Origin: Siphonodentalium dalli
Taxonomy: Eukaryota > Mollusca > Scaphopoda > Gadilida > Siphonodentaliidae
Length of the DNA stretch: 64,000 nt
Direction: 5' to 3'
NCBI GenBank assembly: GCA_032622095.1
Contig: CP136061.1
Location: 121,718,754-121,782,753, forward strand
The translations under genes were made by a program, and so were the position numbers. This document shows, piece after piece, positions 46,491 through 57,644 of this stretch. Positions within the stretch are counted from its first letter, which is position 1. Each line of letters opens with the position of its first letter. Under the pieces are notes generated by a model. It did no database searches. It saw nothing but the letters and a program-made list of their open reading frames with translations, and was not told the origin of the DNA.

Positions 46491-46928
46491 AGGCCCACTT
46501 AATTTTCGAACTCCCGGATTACTTTATTTAAAATATATGCCATATTATATACCATTTGAAAGAGGAAGGTCCAAAACATTGTATTATCAACTTATCCGGT
46601 GTTTTTGTTGAGTTGCCAACGCGTTTTGCCATCAAGATTGAAGTAAAAATCAGTATTATTTTCAATGCAGGGGGAATAACTCTATATATTAAAGATATAG
46701 TTCTTCCCCTTTCATTGAACAAGTTTGAATTATGTTGCATTCTGGGTACCAGATGGGGAAGTCTTCAGCAGTTTTCTATTTCTCTGTGGGCATCTTCTGA
46801 GACACAGATATTTCAAATAGTGATGAATTATAGTATTTTAATCTCATATTTTATGGCATATATTGTTATTAAAACCGTATAACAAGTCACTATAAAAATA
46901 TAATCGGCGACTCGAACATTAAGTGGGC
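46491..46928. mobile_element. 438-bp inverted-repeat element, left flank TTAA
   Basis: TTAA (46487-46490) plus AGGCCCACTTAATTTTCGAA at the left is mirrored by ..TTCGGCGACTCGAACATTAA-type text ending ATTAAGTGGGC (46928). The left end looks like the TTAA/AGG class, but the right TTAA is missing, so it is either decayed or of another family. The 108-codon frame (46556-46882) has no known domain. Confidence 0.5.
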
Positions 46929-47149
46929 ATCAGCTTGCTCTACCAGCATCATAGCAATTCAGCAGGACCCACCAACGTCATAGCAAATTAGCATCACCCC
47001 CGGGTGTAATATAATTATTATATGGACTATTGGCTTTGGTTTGATGAACAAAGCTTTTCGGCATGACAATAAAACTGAAACTGACTATTACCAGCAGCCA
47101 CTAACCGCCACCATGCAGGGGCGTGGCTAGGGGTCTTCGTTGGGGGTGT

Positions 47150-47800
47150 TTTTAATTTTCCGAACTGGCAATTCACAGCCTTGATTTTAGTTTATTTTAA
47201 TGAACATTAGTCATTGACTGTCTACATAGGAGGAAAGATGACCCATGCTTCGGCCCAGTGGGAGAAAAATAAGAAATCTGATCATGAATACTGCAAAATC
47301 CTTGCATCTAGTATAACGCCAGGCAAATTCAGGCCTCAATTTTTTTAATTGATTAGCAGTTTTTTAACTGGCCACCAGGGAGGGACTATAACCCCCCGGC
47401 CACAATGGGAGAAAATTTCTAAATCTCAACCTGAAAACTGCAAAATCCTAGCATCTAGAGATCAAAATCAGGCGTAAATTTAAAAAAATAGATTAGCAGT
47501 TTTTAGCTGGCCACTGGGGAGGGACTAGGACACCTCGGCCGCAATATGAGAAAATTATTTAATCTGAACCTGAAAACTGCAAAAATCCCAGCATCTAGAG
47601 GCCTAATTCAGGCGTCGATTTTTTTAATTGACTAGCATTGTTTTGACTGGCCACAGGGGAGGAACCAGGACCCCTCAGCCCAGTGGGAGAAAATATTTTG
47701 AAATCTGAACCTGAAAACTGCAAAACCCTAACATCGAGACTGGCACCAAGCTCTCCAAGTTTGGAAATTTCCGACCTGACACCCCATATGAAATTTTCCA
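47150..47800. repeat. About 140-bp tandem repeat, 4 copies
   Basis: GATTAGCAGTTTTTAGCTGG followed by CCACTGGGGAGGGAC starts near 47350, 47491 and 47629, with an earlier decayed copy near 47200. Shared text includes GGAGAAAAT and CTGAACCTGAAAACTGCAAA followed by ATCC.AGCATCTAGAG. Confidence 0.8.
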
Positions 47801-50580
47801 ACTGATTGCCATGTCAATCCAAGAGTTAGACCAAAAGCAGGAAAATATATCACTGTTGGTATAAAAACAACAAAATCGCCTCTAACAATTAAAACAAACT
47901 ACGAGATCACTTGCAATCTAGTGTTGCTGTGAAAATTTTAACTACTACTACCACTACTACTACTACTACTACTGTGTCAGGCATGAAATTTCCAACAATT
48001 GAAACATTTGACCAACGTTGGGGGATCAGACACCCCCATCATCACCACCACCACCCCCTGTCGCCACGTCCCTGCCACCATGCAGTAACTTTCATGTTTA
48101 GATGTATGCTATAATTCTATAACATCTTGCTTAAACATATAATACACCATGTCTTTATATGATATTATTGTAAGAGGGGATCCTTCAACTTGTCGTACAA
48201 CCCTTTGTTTCTGAAGTTGAAAATATATATCCTTAAACAAAACCTTGAGTTCCCAACCAGAAACTGTTGCTTCATAATTGCAAACCAACTGCTCTTGCGT
48301 TTTGCATGCAAATTCTCATTATAAAACAACGGAACCCACTCAATGACAATAGGCTATTCGATAAATCAATGTTATCTGATTTTGAGATGGCCCCTATAAA
48401 TGTCAACGGCGAGTGATCTGTGATATCCATAGTCGCCCTTCGAGAACTGTGGTATTGAGATGGTTTACGGGATTAGATTTCGAGACAAACATGCTTTATA
48501 TCTCTGAATTATATTTAAAACAATCAGGAAACACGAACTGTTGATCGGGGTTCACGACACACTGCAGGCAATGTAGTCTTGTTTATTTTGGCAGTTGCTG
48601 TAAAAGGAACGTATTTCAGCAGACGATTATAATTCTACTCAGACCACCGATCGATTAGGATCGATTAAGACAATGTTGGCATGAACTCGACAGAATCCAA
48701 TTTTCTCGAGAGTGCACACGAACTGGCAGCAGGAACGTGGCGACTGGGTTGAAGGTTTGTGTGTGTCTCCCCCATAAAATATCATACAAAAATAGTCAAC
48801 AATTTGACAATTAATTCCCAAAAACCGACATCAGAAGTTTCTGCCTGGAAAATATTGTTCTAATTGTGAGTGTTTCAACCCAACAGACCACGAACAAGAT
48901 GACAAACAGCTGAAAATGTGATGCCCCAAAATAGCAACAATTTAAAAACTTCAGTTGAGATTGTTCTTATTTTATATTCCAGCCACCATGCATCTATTGC
49001 AAAATGTGTGATTTATGTTATGCGCGAAGAATTTTTTGAAGAAGAAAGTTTGAAGACACAGGTTTGGACAATATAGGTGGTGGTCGGTCCCCCTCTATAT
49101 ATGCTTAGGTTTTAATTATTTTTTCCTGATTTCGGCCAAATGTAGACTCAAGGATTGGCTTTTTTGTGCAATATGTGCTGGATTGTTGATCTTTTCCAAC
49201 AGTTGTAATTTAAATTACTGTTTTGAAACATTTTGAACCTAATCCATGTGGGATACAGATCAGAGTTGGATATTTGCTGTGGTTCAAGGCGAAGGTGCAG
49301 TTGAGAATTTGAAGTAGATCACCTCTCAAAACAAGGACGCTCTCATCACATTTTTGACGATAAACTATAGTCTATACGAATATCGTCACGGCATCTGCAT
49401 TATTTATATGACAGCTAGCCAACTCTACATAAATATAATAGTTCAATCTACCTAATTCCAACTTTCATTACCTATAGCTTTAAGTATCAAAACTATTATG
49501 GTGTTACAGATACCTTTAAATCATGAAAAGCGTGTTCTCCCTTATTTCAAAGTGTGACAACAAACGCGCCCTTTTTGGTATTGTTTTTAAACAAAATCTT
49601 GCATTTCCACAACTACCCGATTTACACTATAAAATCAGCAACATAGAAATACCCAGACTCCTTTCATATATAACTTCGCGACCCCGCCAGACTCTTCCTG
49701 ACCATCTAAACAAAAATGATCGCCATAATTAAGTATGCTATGAGTTTCTGTTTCCGCCCAATGACATGGAACCACCCCCCCCCCCCAGATTAATCAGCCA
49801 ATCAGAAGCCAGAATTTAGATGGTTCCGTTGGTCGTGGGTGCATGTGGGTGGATGTGAATATTGTTTAAAACAGCACAATATCATGCCTTTTACTGCATT
49901 CGTAGTATAAGTTGTAGTACTTTCACTTCATCCCTAGTATAAGTTGTTACTTTTTACTGCATTCGTTGTATAAGTTTATAAGATTTAGATTCGTGTCCGA
50001 TACATTCCGCTTTCAGAAGTTCAATATCAATACAAAGTAAGGTCCTATTGGTGTTTGCATTTCGCCTAAAAACCTAATTGCACTTCGAGGGTTATGTCTA
50101 GATCACCTATAATTAAGAAGATATGGATTACATGCATGTCGACTTAGTAATTTTACACTAATATGATATTTTTCACACATTTGGGGAAGTATAGTATCCA
50201 CATCTTCAACATATCAAGATGTGTTAGACTGAAGTACATCAAATGTGTCATTTGGCTGGAAAATAATAGTATGTGTAATTGTGTGCTATATAAGCTGTAC
50301 ACGTACCAGCTCTATTGTTGAATCCTGAATACCGAGTAAGAGTTAACAGAGGGGTATGAATCCCGCGTATACCGCCTGAATCCCGGGGGTTACCAAACCG
50401 GGGGAGGGACTTCCTCCACAATACCAACCTCTTCGCGGCATTGCAGTGTAATTGGAGGGGGTAGGGGTGACACCCTCATTGTGACTGTGGATCCTGAGGG
50501 TATTCGTGTGTATGACAGGATGACTTTTGTGGTTCAGCCTATGGGTCTATTTTATGTGTCACTGTTTATCACGTTTGCAG
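47801..50580. other. Intronic sequence; simple repeats
   Basis: (ACT)n lies at 47940-47972 and (CAC)n at about 48030-48056. C12 lies at 49775-49786. AGTATAAGTTGT and TTTTACTGCATTCGT recur at 49895-49975. No additional exon is needed by the phase-matched gene model. Confidence 0.4.
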
Positions 50581-50709
50581 GTGACAGTTACACACCATGG
50601 ACGCCGTTATGGATTAAGATTGGATGGTTGTTACAAGTTCTGGCAGCAAACTCGGCGATCGTAGTCACCCTATCTTACTGGTGCTTCATTACATTCCTAG
50701 ACCACTCAC
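50581..50709 (+). CDS. Rolling stone-like membrane protein, exon B
   Basis: Acceptor ..CGTTTGCAG ends at 50580 and donor GTATGT starts at 50710; both ends are phase 1. It encodes about 43 residues, GDSYTPWTPLWIKIGWLLQV then LAANSAIVVTLSYWCFITFL. The W-x-K-x-x-W-L-L..A..A.VVTL.YW pattern is the third membrane segment typical of the family. Downstream intron 50710-51432 is 723 bp. Confidence 0.85.
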
Positions 50710-51432
50710 GTATGTATATATACCGGCATGCATTTTATAGGTCTAGTTGCAAAATGACTTTTTGTAAACCAGTGCCCCAATGGTCAGCCATCTCGAATAG
50801 TCTGGTGTCGTTTGTGGTTCAGTTGTATAGCAAGCGCCACTCGAAACAATGCCGCTCATCTTGAGTCCATGGTACAAATAGGATGTATACCTCAATGCAA
50901 AATGTATAGCTCTGGTAGTTGTGCAACGTCTCTTTCTTATACTATAGCGTTGTTTCAATCCTCTGATTGCTTTTGTAAAAGAGAGTTTTTTGGAAAGTTG
51001 AAAGCGGTGGACATCGATACTTTGCCTTATATGCTTTGTGAGCCTATAGTTTATTGAGGAAATAACCACAAATGACGTCCGAATTCGGAATGGGCTAGCC
51101 ATAGAAAAGATATATGCAGCTGCTCAGTCAAGACAAATAATGCGTTCAGAGAATGTCCCTTCGTGTGATAGTTTGTCTGGTAATCCTATATTTCAACTTC
51201 ATAAAATATTTGTTTCCAACTGTTTGAAAACCCTTTAAAAATGTGTGTTATAAGCTCACAAAAAACTCCAGATTTGGCCGCTAATATCACGTGGTGTGAT
51301 GTATCCAATAAGATGAGCAGTTAGCGAAAGGAGTTGATTCGAAGAATGATATAACCAATCAAATAATGATCATGGAGCCCATATGTTAGCGATGTGTTCA
51401 TATTAATTATTATATATTTGATCTCCTTTCAG

Positions 51433-51881
51433 CGTTCCTGAGTACCACGATGAGCGAAATGAAACACACGCTGAACACGGTTTATGTGGTCATCGACTTG
51501 TTCATATCAGCCCAACCGGTTCGCATATTGCACTTCGTTTACCCGATTATTTTGGGCGTGGTCTATGCTGTGTTCAACGCCCTCTACTTTCTCCTGATTA
51601 ATGGAACCGTCGTTGGAGGGCGCCGCTATACATACAGTGTTTTGGACTGGGCGAACCCATCAGAGGCGTTCATCACCTGTATGGTGGCTACTTTAGAGAC
51701 AATCTTAAGCCAACTGGTGCTATATTCGCTATTCCGACTCAGGATAGCACTGTACAATAAGATATTTTTCCATGATGGGCAACAACCTGACACGTGGTCG
51801 GGTAACTCGGAGCTACAATCGATCATAACGCCGACTAAACCAGCATACAAATCGGTTGATGACGCCCCAGAAGAAGAATGA
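51433..51881 (+). CDS. Rolling stone-like membrane protein, terminal exon C
   Basis: Acceptor TGATCTCCTTTCAG ends at 51432; the exon enters in phase 1 and stops at TGA 51879-51881. It encodes 149 residues. HTLNTVYVVIDLFISAQPVR and ILHFVYPIILGVVYAVFNAL form two membrane segments with the family's N-x-V..D..PVR..H.VYP motif. YTYSVLDWANPSEAF is the conserved Y-x-VLDW loop, followed by a last membrane segment and a 40-residue acidic cytosolic tail ending APEEE. Exons A, B and C total 807 nt (268 codons plus stop), consistent with one uninterrupted reading frame. Confidence 0.85.
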
Positions 51882-51912
51882 GTCCAAGACAGTATTATTC
51901 AAACGTCTTTAA

Positions 51913-52347
51913 AGATAGTGTATCTCCTCCCAGCAAGTCGTGTATAGGTTCCTGAGCATAAAATAGCAGATATGAATCCAGGACAGGTCCGAACAAACTG
52001 CTATCAATTAATATCAGTTTTAATTAGAACTTCTTGCGTCACATTCCCCGGAGTGTAAAATGGGCTATTTTTTTAGAACAGAAATCTTGCGAAAACTTTC
52101 GAACCAGCAGCGATAACTCTCTTTTGTTAGCATCCTCATGCAAGGCAAATGTCATTCCAACTAAGTTATTTCTCAGCAAATTAAACTCGGCTGCAACAGA
52201 AATAATCCACATTATTGACAACTAATATACCCATTTGTTTTTAGCGTTATGTGTATTTTCTTCACACACAAAACTATATGTAGTCTCGAAATCTGGTTTA
52301 TAAAAATAATGTTGTTCTATTTGAGGCGCGAAAGAGATACACTATCT
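51913..52347. mobile_element. Possible TTAA/AG-type MITE in the 3' flank
   Basis: TTAA (51909-51912) plus AGATAGTGTATCTC is mirrored by GAGATACACTATCT plus TGAA (52348-52351, one change from TTAA). The 14-bp TIR is perfect, but homology does not extend. It starts 31 bp after the stop codon of the rolling stone-like gene, so it may form part of the 3' UTR. No AATAAA was seen between the stop codon and the next MITE; an ATTAAA lies near 52179. Confidence 0.45.
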
Positions 52348-52470
52348 TGAATCTAGGGCAAGACCAGTGCGACATAGATGTACTGTTCTCAGTTGGATAT
52401 CTGGAAAGGAACTATATATGGAAGTAATGCTAAGAGTCTGCAACGGTTCTTCGACATCTGCATAACTTAA

Positions 52471-53026
52471 CCCTTTTTGCTGAATAGTTTCTCCCGGTCA
52501 GTTCTAAAATTATACATTGAAATGATATATTCTCATTTGGAGTGATTTTCAGTAAATATGAACAGACGAACATATAACACGAGTTCTGAAGGATTCCTAT
52601 TCAATAATGGGAAATGTTGAGATCATAATTTCGGCTACTGACCGTTTTTTAACTTATTACCTGAACTTCTTAAAGATGGTCTATCTCATCCAGGCACCAA
52701 ATTCTACAACAAGAAAACAATTCTTGGAAACTCGTTTTGAAGGCACATTATCACTGCTGTCCGAAAACAAACATCTGTGTTACAAATATTTCACATAAAA
52801 AGTATTTTAAAATTTAAATTTCCAATCAAAATGTGATAATGGTTTAAAACAATAGCCACATAAACTGTCCCGAGTCATAGCAAATAATGTATAGAAAAAT
52901 CATTTCCTATTGACAGAAGTTCCAGATGACCTGTTTCCATGACTCATAATTAGTATTTTAGTTCTGGGAAGAGATAGATAATCTTTAAGGAAACTACTCG
53001 TCATTGTGTATTCAGTAAAGAAAGGG
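52471..53026. mobile_element. piggyBac-like MITE (556 bp)
   Basis: TTAA (52467-52470) plus CCCTTTTTGCTGAATAG at the left is mirrored by TATTCAGTAAAGAAAGGG plus TTAA (53027-53030). Three internal phrases near the ends (GTATTCAGTAAA-like) repeat. The 63-codon frame at 52607-52798 has no domain. It lies 590 bp downstream of the gene. Confidence 0.7.
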
Positions 53027-53389
53027 TTAAGGGTCTTCGGGCTCGTTTATTTTATTACTCGTACCTGCATGCATATCTTGTCATAGAGTGAAACTTATTA
53101 CATTAAAAGAGTATAGACAATCAAACTCCCTCGTATATTCATTCGTGAAAGCGTTGATGAATTATGTCTCTGAGCAAGAATACAAATAGGGAGGTTCGCA
53201 AGTTCACGGTTAGAAGCTTGAATTACAGTTGTGGTAGTTTTCTGCACAATATAACTGTAATTGTGACGCCCTAACCGCCATAACGGGAGTTATTAGGTTC
53301 CGACCTTTGAAATCTGTTTATTTTCCACACTTTGAATTAGTTCCATATATGGTAATGCCTGGTTCGAACTGGAGTTCCCTAGCACGTGT

Positions 53390-53450
53390 CATCACAAATG
53401 TAAACAAACACGTGTCATCACAAATGTAAACAAACATCTTATTTCACGTG
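53390..53450. repeat. Tandem 28-bp repeat, 2 copies
   Basis: CACGTGTCATCACAAATGTA followed by AACAAA occurs twice in tandem and is followed by CACGTGTGATC. The whole is rich in CACGTG E-boxes. Confidence 0.7.
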
Positions 53451-53520
53451 TGATCGTCATGGCATTATAACTTATCTATTTTCACGAATAAAACTACTGA
53501 ATAAGGAATAAGTATATAGA

Positions 53521-53676
53521 GGATATCCACACTTTTTCAGTGGATATGGGTTATATCTCATGAGTGATGACAAAACATTGAATTTCCACGAGTGGCTTTG
53601 GCCACGAGTGGAAATTCAAATGTTTTGTCATCACGAATGAGATTTAACCCATATCCACTAAAAAGGTGTGGATATT
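53521..53676. repeat. 156-bp foldback palindrome
   Basis: GGATATCCACACTTTTTCAG is mirrored by AAAAAGGTGTGGATATTC. Inner arms are GATGACAAAACATTGAATTT and AAATTCAAATGTTTTGTCAT around the centre CCACGAGTGGCTTTGGCCAC. Arms are about 75 bp. It is followed by a 128-bp-period direct duplication (53681-53735 and 53809-53865). Confidence 0.9.
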
Positions 53677-53937
53677 CTGTTTATTATATACTTTAGTTAC
53701 TTGCCTATGGCCCCCAATGAATGTCAATACATCAGAAATTTTAAGCTGACACATTAAGCCCAAAAAAATAGTCCCATATTTAAAACACTCAAAAAGTATA
53801 GATTTTGTATTTATTATATACTTTCGTTACTTGCCGATGGCCCCAATGAATGTCAGTACATGATGTGTGCAGGAAATCATTCACTATGAAGTATAACCTG
53901 ACTACGCACATGAGGATCCATACGGCGCAATAATACC

Positions 53938-53988
53938 AGTGAGATATCGATATCTCACTAGTGGGATATCACTTATATCTCACTGCTA
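53938..53988. repeat. Short palindrome of GATATCTCACT units
   Basis: CAGTGAGATATCGATATCTC, then ACTAGTGGGATATCACTTAT and ATCTCACTG, give overlapping inverted repeats. Confidence 0.7.
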
Positions 53989-54149
53989 AAACCTTATAAT
54001 TCATGGGCAAGTATATAATAAAACTGTGTATCCTCATGACAAGTATGTAACAAGATACTGTCTATTTCGTCCCTGACGATAATTTTCGTCATCTTTTCAT
54101 CCGAAAATAATTTCCGATATACCAAAGCCACCGCGAAGCTTGACCTTCT

Positions 54150-54357
54150 GTTACGCCGAGTTATGTAGTAACTGACGAGTTTTGTGGTAGCTCACGAGTT
54201 GTGTAGTAACAATCGACGAGTTTTGTGGTAGCTCACGAGTTTTGTAGTAAAATCGACGAGTTATATAGTAATTTCAGGTTACGAGTTTTGTAGTAAAATA
54301 TCGACGAGTTTTGTAGTAAAAACAAGCAACAATTTTTAGTCAGTTTCAAAGGCGCGT
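54150..54357 (+). repeat. ACGAGTTTTGTAGTAA array, copy 1
   Basis: Eight or nine units of 20-28 bp based on GACGAGTTTTGTAGTAA start from TTACGCCGAGTTATGTAGTA and end in CAATTTTTAGTCAGTTTCAA followed by AGGCG. The array is the reverse complement of 60090-60333 in both unit order and flank. A long hairpin (54361-54526) follows directly. Confidence 0.9.
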
Positions 54358-54360
54358 TTA

Positions 54361-54526
54361 ATAAATAGAGGATCTACAACGAGTCCCCAGTTTATAGCGG
54401 AATTTACAAAACGAGTCCAGTAAATTAGGTCTGGGCCGAGCCTTTGGCGAGGTCCAGACCTAATTTACTGGACGAGTTTTGTAAATTCGGCTATAAACTG
54501 GGGACGAGTTGTAGATTCTATTTATT
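54361..54526. repeat. 166-bp foldback palindrome
   Basis: ATAAATAGAGGATCTACAAC is mirrored by GTTGTAGATTCTATTTATT. Inner arms CCAGTAAATTAGGTCTGG and CCAGACCTAATTTACTGG flank the centre GCCGAGCCTTTGGCGAGGT. CGAGTTTTGTAAAT and CGAGTTGTAGA echo the adjacent array. Confidence 0.9.
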
Positions 54527-55100
54527 ACATGATCCAAAACCTCGACAAACTATACTTAAATCAACAAATGGGACGCAAAACAACCATCGTCTTCTATAAG
54601 GCATTAGATGACTTTTCACGTAACTACGCATTGTTTTCCCGCGTAAAGAAATAGTCCCAGATAAATAAAGACCCTTTGTCGTATTTAATGGTGTATATTT
54701 AATGACATAACTTTTCAAACTCTTCATTCATTATAGTTTGTTGGAAAAAATATTGGAAGCCATAGTATTTTGAGACGTAGCGTAGGGAATATAAACAGCC
54801 GACAAACCCGAAGTCAAAGGTCACCTGGCACTATTTCCTGTTATTAAACGAACGTTTAATATCACAATTTATAGAATGGGTTTATTGAATGGAATAAGTG
54901 TAGGATCATGTAATAAAATCTTTTATCACATAATTTGGCCATAAAAGCAGTTTCATAATTATCGGTAATAGACACGTTTAATATCAGCGCGTGTGATGAC
55001 GTCACGGCGTTCTTCAAATAACTTGCGATCGCTGTAGTATATGCTTGTTGTTTTCGATAAATATTTCGCGTTTCTTCGGGTTTATTTGATCATGTGATAA

Positions 55101-55251
55101 AAGGTATCTCACACTCGTCCTATTTTATACGTAATTTATCAACCTCGTCCTCTAAATTCTATTTGAGCCTCGGTAAACCTCGGCTCAAATCGAATTTAGT
55201 GAACTCGGTTGATATATTCCGTATAAAATAGAAACTCATGTGAGATCCTTT
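55101..55251. repeat. 151-bp foldback palindrome
   Basis: AAGGTATCTCACACTCGTCC followed by TATTTTATACG is mirrored by CGTATAAAATAGAAACTCAT followed by GTGAGATCCTT. The centre is TTGAGCCTCGGTAAACCTCG followed by GCTCAA. The arms carry CTCGTCC/AACTCGG variants similar to the other hairpins nearby. Confidence 0.85.
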
Positions 55252-55284
55252 ATATATAGTAAATGAAATGTTTTTTCTGTAATT

Positions 55285-56060
55285 GTTTGTGTGGTGGACG
55301 TTAATGACACTGTAGCTCAAATTGATGTTGGTCCCTCGTCACTGCTGCGCCGTTTATCGGAAGATCTGAGCCAAACTTCGTACCTAGAAGTACTATGGCC
55401 ATATTAATAACTTGGACCTGGTCTCTATTACACCAGACGTCGCGTTCTGACGTTAATGACGTTGTAGCTCAACTCGATGATGGTCCCTCGTCACTCCTCC
55501 GCAATTTATCGGCAGATCAGTTCGAAACTTGGTACATAGACGTATTGTGGCCATGTTATTTATGTGGACTTGGTCCCGATTACCTCAAACGTCGCGATCT
55601 GACGTTAATGACGTTGTAGCTCAACTTGATATTGGTCCCTCGTCACTGCTGTGCCGTTTTTCGGCAGATATGAGCGAAACTTCGTACCTAGAAGTACTAT
55701 GGCCATGTTATTAACTTGGACCTGGTCCCCGTTACGTCAGATGTCGCGTTCTGACGTTAATGACGTTGTATCTCAACCTGATGGTGGTCCATCGTCACTC
55801 ATCCGCTGAGAGAAAAATGACGAACCACATTTGGTTTTCCACCAAGATAGATAGTTTATTCTATTTCACCAATACAACATGGTATTAAGAAATAGGACGC
55901 GACGTCTGACGTAATGGGGACCAGGTTCAAGTTAATAACATGGCCATAGTATTTCTAGGTACGAAGTTTGGCTCAGATCTGATGAGAAACGACGCAGCAG
56001 TGACGAGGGACCAACATCAAGTTGAGCTACAACGTCATTAACGTCCACCACACAAACACT
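55285..56060. repeat. Foldback structure with tandemly repeated left arm
   Basis: The left side has about three and a half direct copies of a 150-155-bp unit (GACGTTAATGACGTTGTAGC start, near 55297, 55451, 55602 and 55750). The right side (55893-56055) has one inverted copy. The ends TTTGTGTGGTGGACGTTAAT and ATTAACGTCCACCACACAAA are inverse. Unit text includes TGGTCCCTCGTCACTGCTGC and CCTAGAAGTACTATGGCCAT. Confidence 0.85.
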
Positions 56061-56275
56061 TACACAACAAGAAATTCAATTAATTGAGGAAAAATACCCA
56101 CTGTTCAGAGTGGTATTGATAAGCTATTGGAGGGTCTATCACTTCGCATGCAAAATAGCAAAATAACATTGAATGTCTCAATGACATCAACAGCTTGAAG
56201 ATGGGAATAACCCACCATATATGGTAGATATTCAACCAGGCTCTGCTTAAGTTTGTTAATTGATGACTGATGTAC

Positions 56276-56830
56276 ATGTAATTAAGCGCAAGAAGAGCTA
56301 ATTGCGCTTAAGCACAATAAGGAATATTCCTTATTGCGCTTAAAGGAATCTCTAATGTGCTTAAGCGCAATAAGGAAATATTTAACTGCGCTTAAGCGCA
56401 ATAATGGAATTGTTTCAAATTGCACTTATATAATAAAGCCCAATAAGGAATCTCTTAATAAGGAATATATTATATATAGTACATAAACTCCCTATAATTC
56501 AGGTGGTGTAGTCCATCTCCATGGTACAATGGGTGGAACAAATATAGGATTATTCTACTATTTGCAGAAGGGTGATCTAATGAGAGAGATATTAATTGTG
56601 CTTAAGTGCAATAAGGATGTAATTGCGCTTAAGTGTAATAAGGAATGTCTTATTGCAATTAAGCGCAATAAGAATATTCATTATTGCACAGGAATATCAT
56701 ATTGTGCTTAAGCCCAATAAGGTATCTCTAATTGCGATTAAGCACAATAACTTAAGGAATATTCTTATTGCACTTAAGCTCCATGAGAAATATTCTCATT
56801 GGGCTTGAGCACAATTAGAGATTCCTTAAG
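56276..56830. repeat. Palindromic minisatellite TTGCGCTTAAGCGCAA
   Basis: About 18 degenerate units of 24-35 bp combine (T)TGCGCTTAAGCGCAA, a self-complementary 16-mer, with TAAGGAATATT-type spacers. Open frames at 56529-56808 are artefacts of the repeat. Confidence 0.9.
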
Positions 56831-57190
56831 TTATTGCAGTTAATCGAAATTGTCTATTAAATGTCAATTTGGTTTCCCACAGAGATCATCAATGATGTCT
56901 ATGCGCAAGGGAGCCAGCGCAAGGAAGCCAGCGCAATCTTTTCTGTTGGGATTCCAATTGTTGGCTTTATATTAAGTATGCACATATGCTTAAGATACAG
57001 TCGCGCGCAAAGCGCGCTCCCGTAGGTCGGATTTTGGCCCCCAGTGAATTAAAATGTCATTGAAATAATCGGTTTCTCCCCATAAACATACATATATTCA
57101 AAATACATGTTTTTGGGGCAGAATTAGGTAGCCCATATTGGACGCCATCATGGAATTTAATTTTTTTGTTTAATTTTCAGACATATGTAT

Positions 57191-57455
57191 TAGTTATGTG
57201 GATGGGGTTATCATTAAACCTCACATCCTTATATTGGTTATGTGGATGGAGTTATCATTAAACCTCACATCCTTATATTGGTTATGTGGATGGAGTTATC
57301 ATTAAACCTCACATCCTTATATTGGTTATGTGGATGGATTTATCATTAAACCTCACATCCTGATATTGGTTATGTTGATGGAGTTATCATTAAACCTCAC
57401 ATCCTTATATTGGTTAGGTTATGTATATGGAGTTATCATCAAACCTCATATCAGT
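57191..57455. repeat. 44-bp tandem repeat, 6 copies
   Basis: TTGGTTATGTGGATGGAGTT followed by ATCATTAAACCTCACATCCT and TATA repeats from 57191, 57237, 57281, 57325 and 57369 with very few differences, then a diverged copy. The high identity suggests recent expansion. Confidence 0.95.
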
Positions 57456-57644
57456 GTGTTGGGGATTTTGGACCTTGACTTGGGGACCTTTGGTTTTGGT
57501 GAGTTTGAAGCCTGTTTACATTTCGAAATGTTGTCAGTTTTGTCTCGTCTGCAGCGGAACTCGGCATGTTGAAGCAAAAGTTACTAGGCATTGCTCCGGT
57601 ATGATTTCGGCATTGTTGAACAGAAGAGAAATACAGAATACAAA

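Larger units (their letters stand above)
30916..50580 (+). other. 19.7-kb intron of the rolling stone-like gene
   Basis: The donor GTACGTAC at 30916 and the acceptor ..ATCACGTTTGCAG ending at 50580 have compatible phase (1/1) and join two consecutive parts of the family alignment, so no exon is needed between them. The intron holds a degenerate tandem array (31480-32400), TIR elements, the Kolobok-like copy at 40235, satellites (44040-45272, 47150-47800) and duplications. Confidence 0.7.
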
